From CBDHFQ01 sp965262565 (GTDB lineage Bacteria > Bacteroidota > Bacteroidia > J057), in contig CBDHFQ010000040.1 of NCBI GenBank assembly GCA_965262565.1, forward strand, positions 1 to 15,052: a stretch of DNA of 15,052 nt. Reading direction: 5' to 3'. The translations under genes were made by a program, and so were the position numbers. Positions 14,527 to 15,052 of the stretch are shown here, piece by piece. The notes under the pieces were generated by a model, which ran no database searches, had not been told where the DNA came from, and saw nothing but the letters and a program-made list of their open reading frames with translations. How positions within the stretch are numbered: position 1 is the first letter of the stretch; each line of letters opens with the position of its first letter.

Positions 14527-15052
14527 CTAGTTTCCTGCAAATTCGTCCCAGTTAATTTCCTCTAATGGTCTTTCTAACTGCGTAAACACCACTCCATTAT
14601 CTAATTCAACGGGAATTTCATCTAATCTACCATATCTTCTCGCATCTATCCAGCGATGTCCCGCCTCAGCCCAAAGAGAGTAACGACGTTCAAACAGAAT
14701 TTGATCAATTAAAGAAGTTAAATCAGTAGCTCCTGCATAATCTGCTAAACCTGCTGCGGTGCGGACAGCATTGATTCCAGCCAATGCTTCGGCTGTATTT
14801 CCTAGCTGAGCATTTGCTTCTGCATAAATCAACATTAACTCTTCATTTCTGATAAAGGGAATATTTGTAGCCTGAGTAGCATATCGCTGATCCTGATATT
14901 CTCCCGCTACAGGAATATTTTGGTTGCTGGCTGCCTCCATTCTTTGATAGAATTTTTGCTCTACACGTAAATCTCCAGGTTCAGCATCTTCTATCATGGA
15001 TGGGTGAACAATTACCACTCGGTTAGGATCCCCATCTAGTACAAAGAACATT
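14527..15052 (-). CDS. RagB/SusD-family outer membrane lipoprotein, C-terminal part
   Basis: About 175 C-terminal residues are visible; the frame stays open to the right edge, so the N-terminus with its signal and lipobox is missing and the Met at 15051 is internal. The conserved SusD C-terminal blocks are present: IPFIRNEELMLIYAEANAQL, then ALAGINAVRTAAGL, then ILFERRYSLWAEAGHRWIDARRYG. In this family the protein caps a SusC-type TonB-dependent porin and binds oligosaccharides or peptides for uptake. The gene order implies that a susC-like gene lies upstream, beyond 15052. No catabolic genes are visible next to it on this side, and the nearest downstream signal is the hairpin at 14461-14495, so the transport operon appears to end here. 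The ligand is unknown. Confidence 0.93.
   Translation of the reverse strand, partial: MFFVLDGDPNRVVIVHPSMIEDAEPGDLRVEQKFYQRMEAASNQNIPVAGEYQDQRYATQATNIPFIRNEELMLIYAEANAQLGNTAEALAGINAVRTAAGLADYAGATDLTSLIDQILFERRYSLWAEAGHRWIDARRYGRLDEIPVELDNGVVFTQLERPLEEINWDEFAGN

Noticed and set aside
1..15052. CRISPR array, retron, diversity-generating element, toxin-antitoxin pair or insertion sequence
   Set aside because: No regularly spaced repeats, reverse transcriptase, transposase, terminal inverted repeats or paired small toxin and antitoxin genes are visible on either strand.

Overview
The window comes from a member of the Bacteroidota. The evidence is a RagB/SusD-family protein at the right edge, a GldN/PorN-type type IX secretion protein, two exact copies of the Bacteroidota -7 promoter element (TACCTTTG), and starts that mostly lack a Shine-Dalgarno sequence. 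A marine or soil gliding lineage such as Saprospiria or Cytophagia would fit, but the rank below phylum is inference. Most of the window is ordinary chromosomal gene content. I see no insertion sequence, prophage, CRISPR array, rRNA or tRNA.

Layout. 1-1774 (minus) is the N-terminal 591 residues of a large multidomain surface or exported protein (LVIVD-type propeller, SbsA-like Ig domain, PKD domain, start of a YVTN-type propeller) that runs off the left edge. 1775-2520 is AT-rich DNA with no supported gene. 2521-5689 is a minus-strand block: a MerR regulator with a TipAS drug-binding domain, a YbiT-like ABC-F ATPase, and aroQ. xerD is divergent from aroQ (5744-6646). A doubtful small membrane ORF (6727-7002) runs tail-to-tail into prmC (6970-7878, minus). 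From 8076 the plus strand carries an isolated gldN, a strong terminator, and then a tight three-gene cluster: an atypical SDR, a coiled-coil lipoprotein-like protein and a GT4-type glycosyltransferase. 11680-12381 is a Uma2-family pseudogene with five in-frame stops and no frameshift. 12591-14330 is a phosphohexomutase, followed by a 13-bp hairpin terminator shared with the convergent susD-like gene that leaves the right edge.

How the genes relate. AroQ (shikimate pathway), XerD (chromosome dimer resolution), PrmC (release-factor methylation) and the phosphohexomutase are housekeeping. GldN, the large multidomain protein, the lipoprotein-like protein, the glycosyltransferase and the SusD-like protein all concern the cell envelope. 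The SDR, lipoprotein and glycosyltransferase genes probably form one transcription unit; its role is unknown. I do not see a clear new multi-gene system. The items most worth a second look are the solitary GldN with its acidic insert, the active-site-substituted SDR in its cluster with a terminator/promoter overlap in front of it, the one-sided loss of an ATP site in the ABC-F protein, and the indel-free Uma2 pseudogene.
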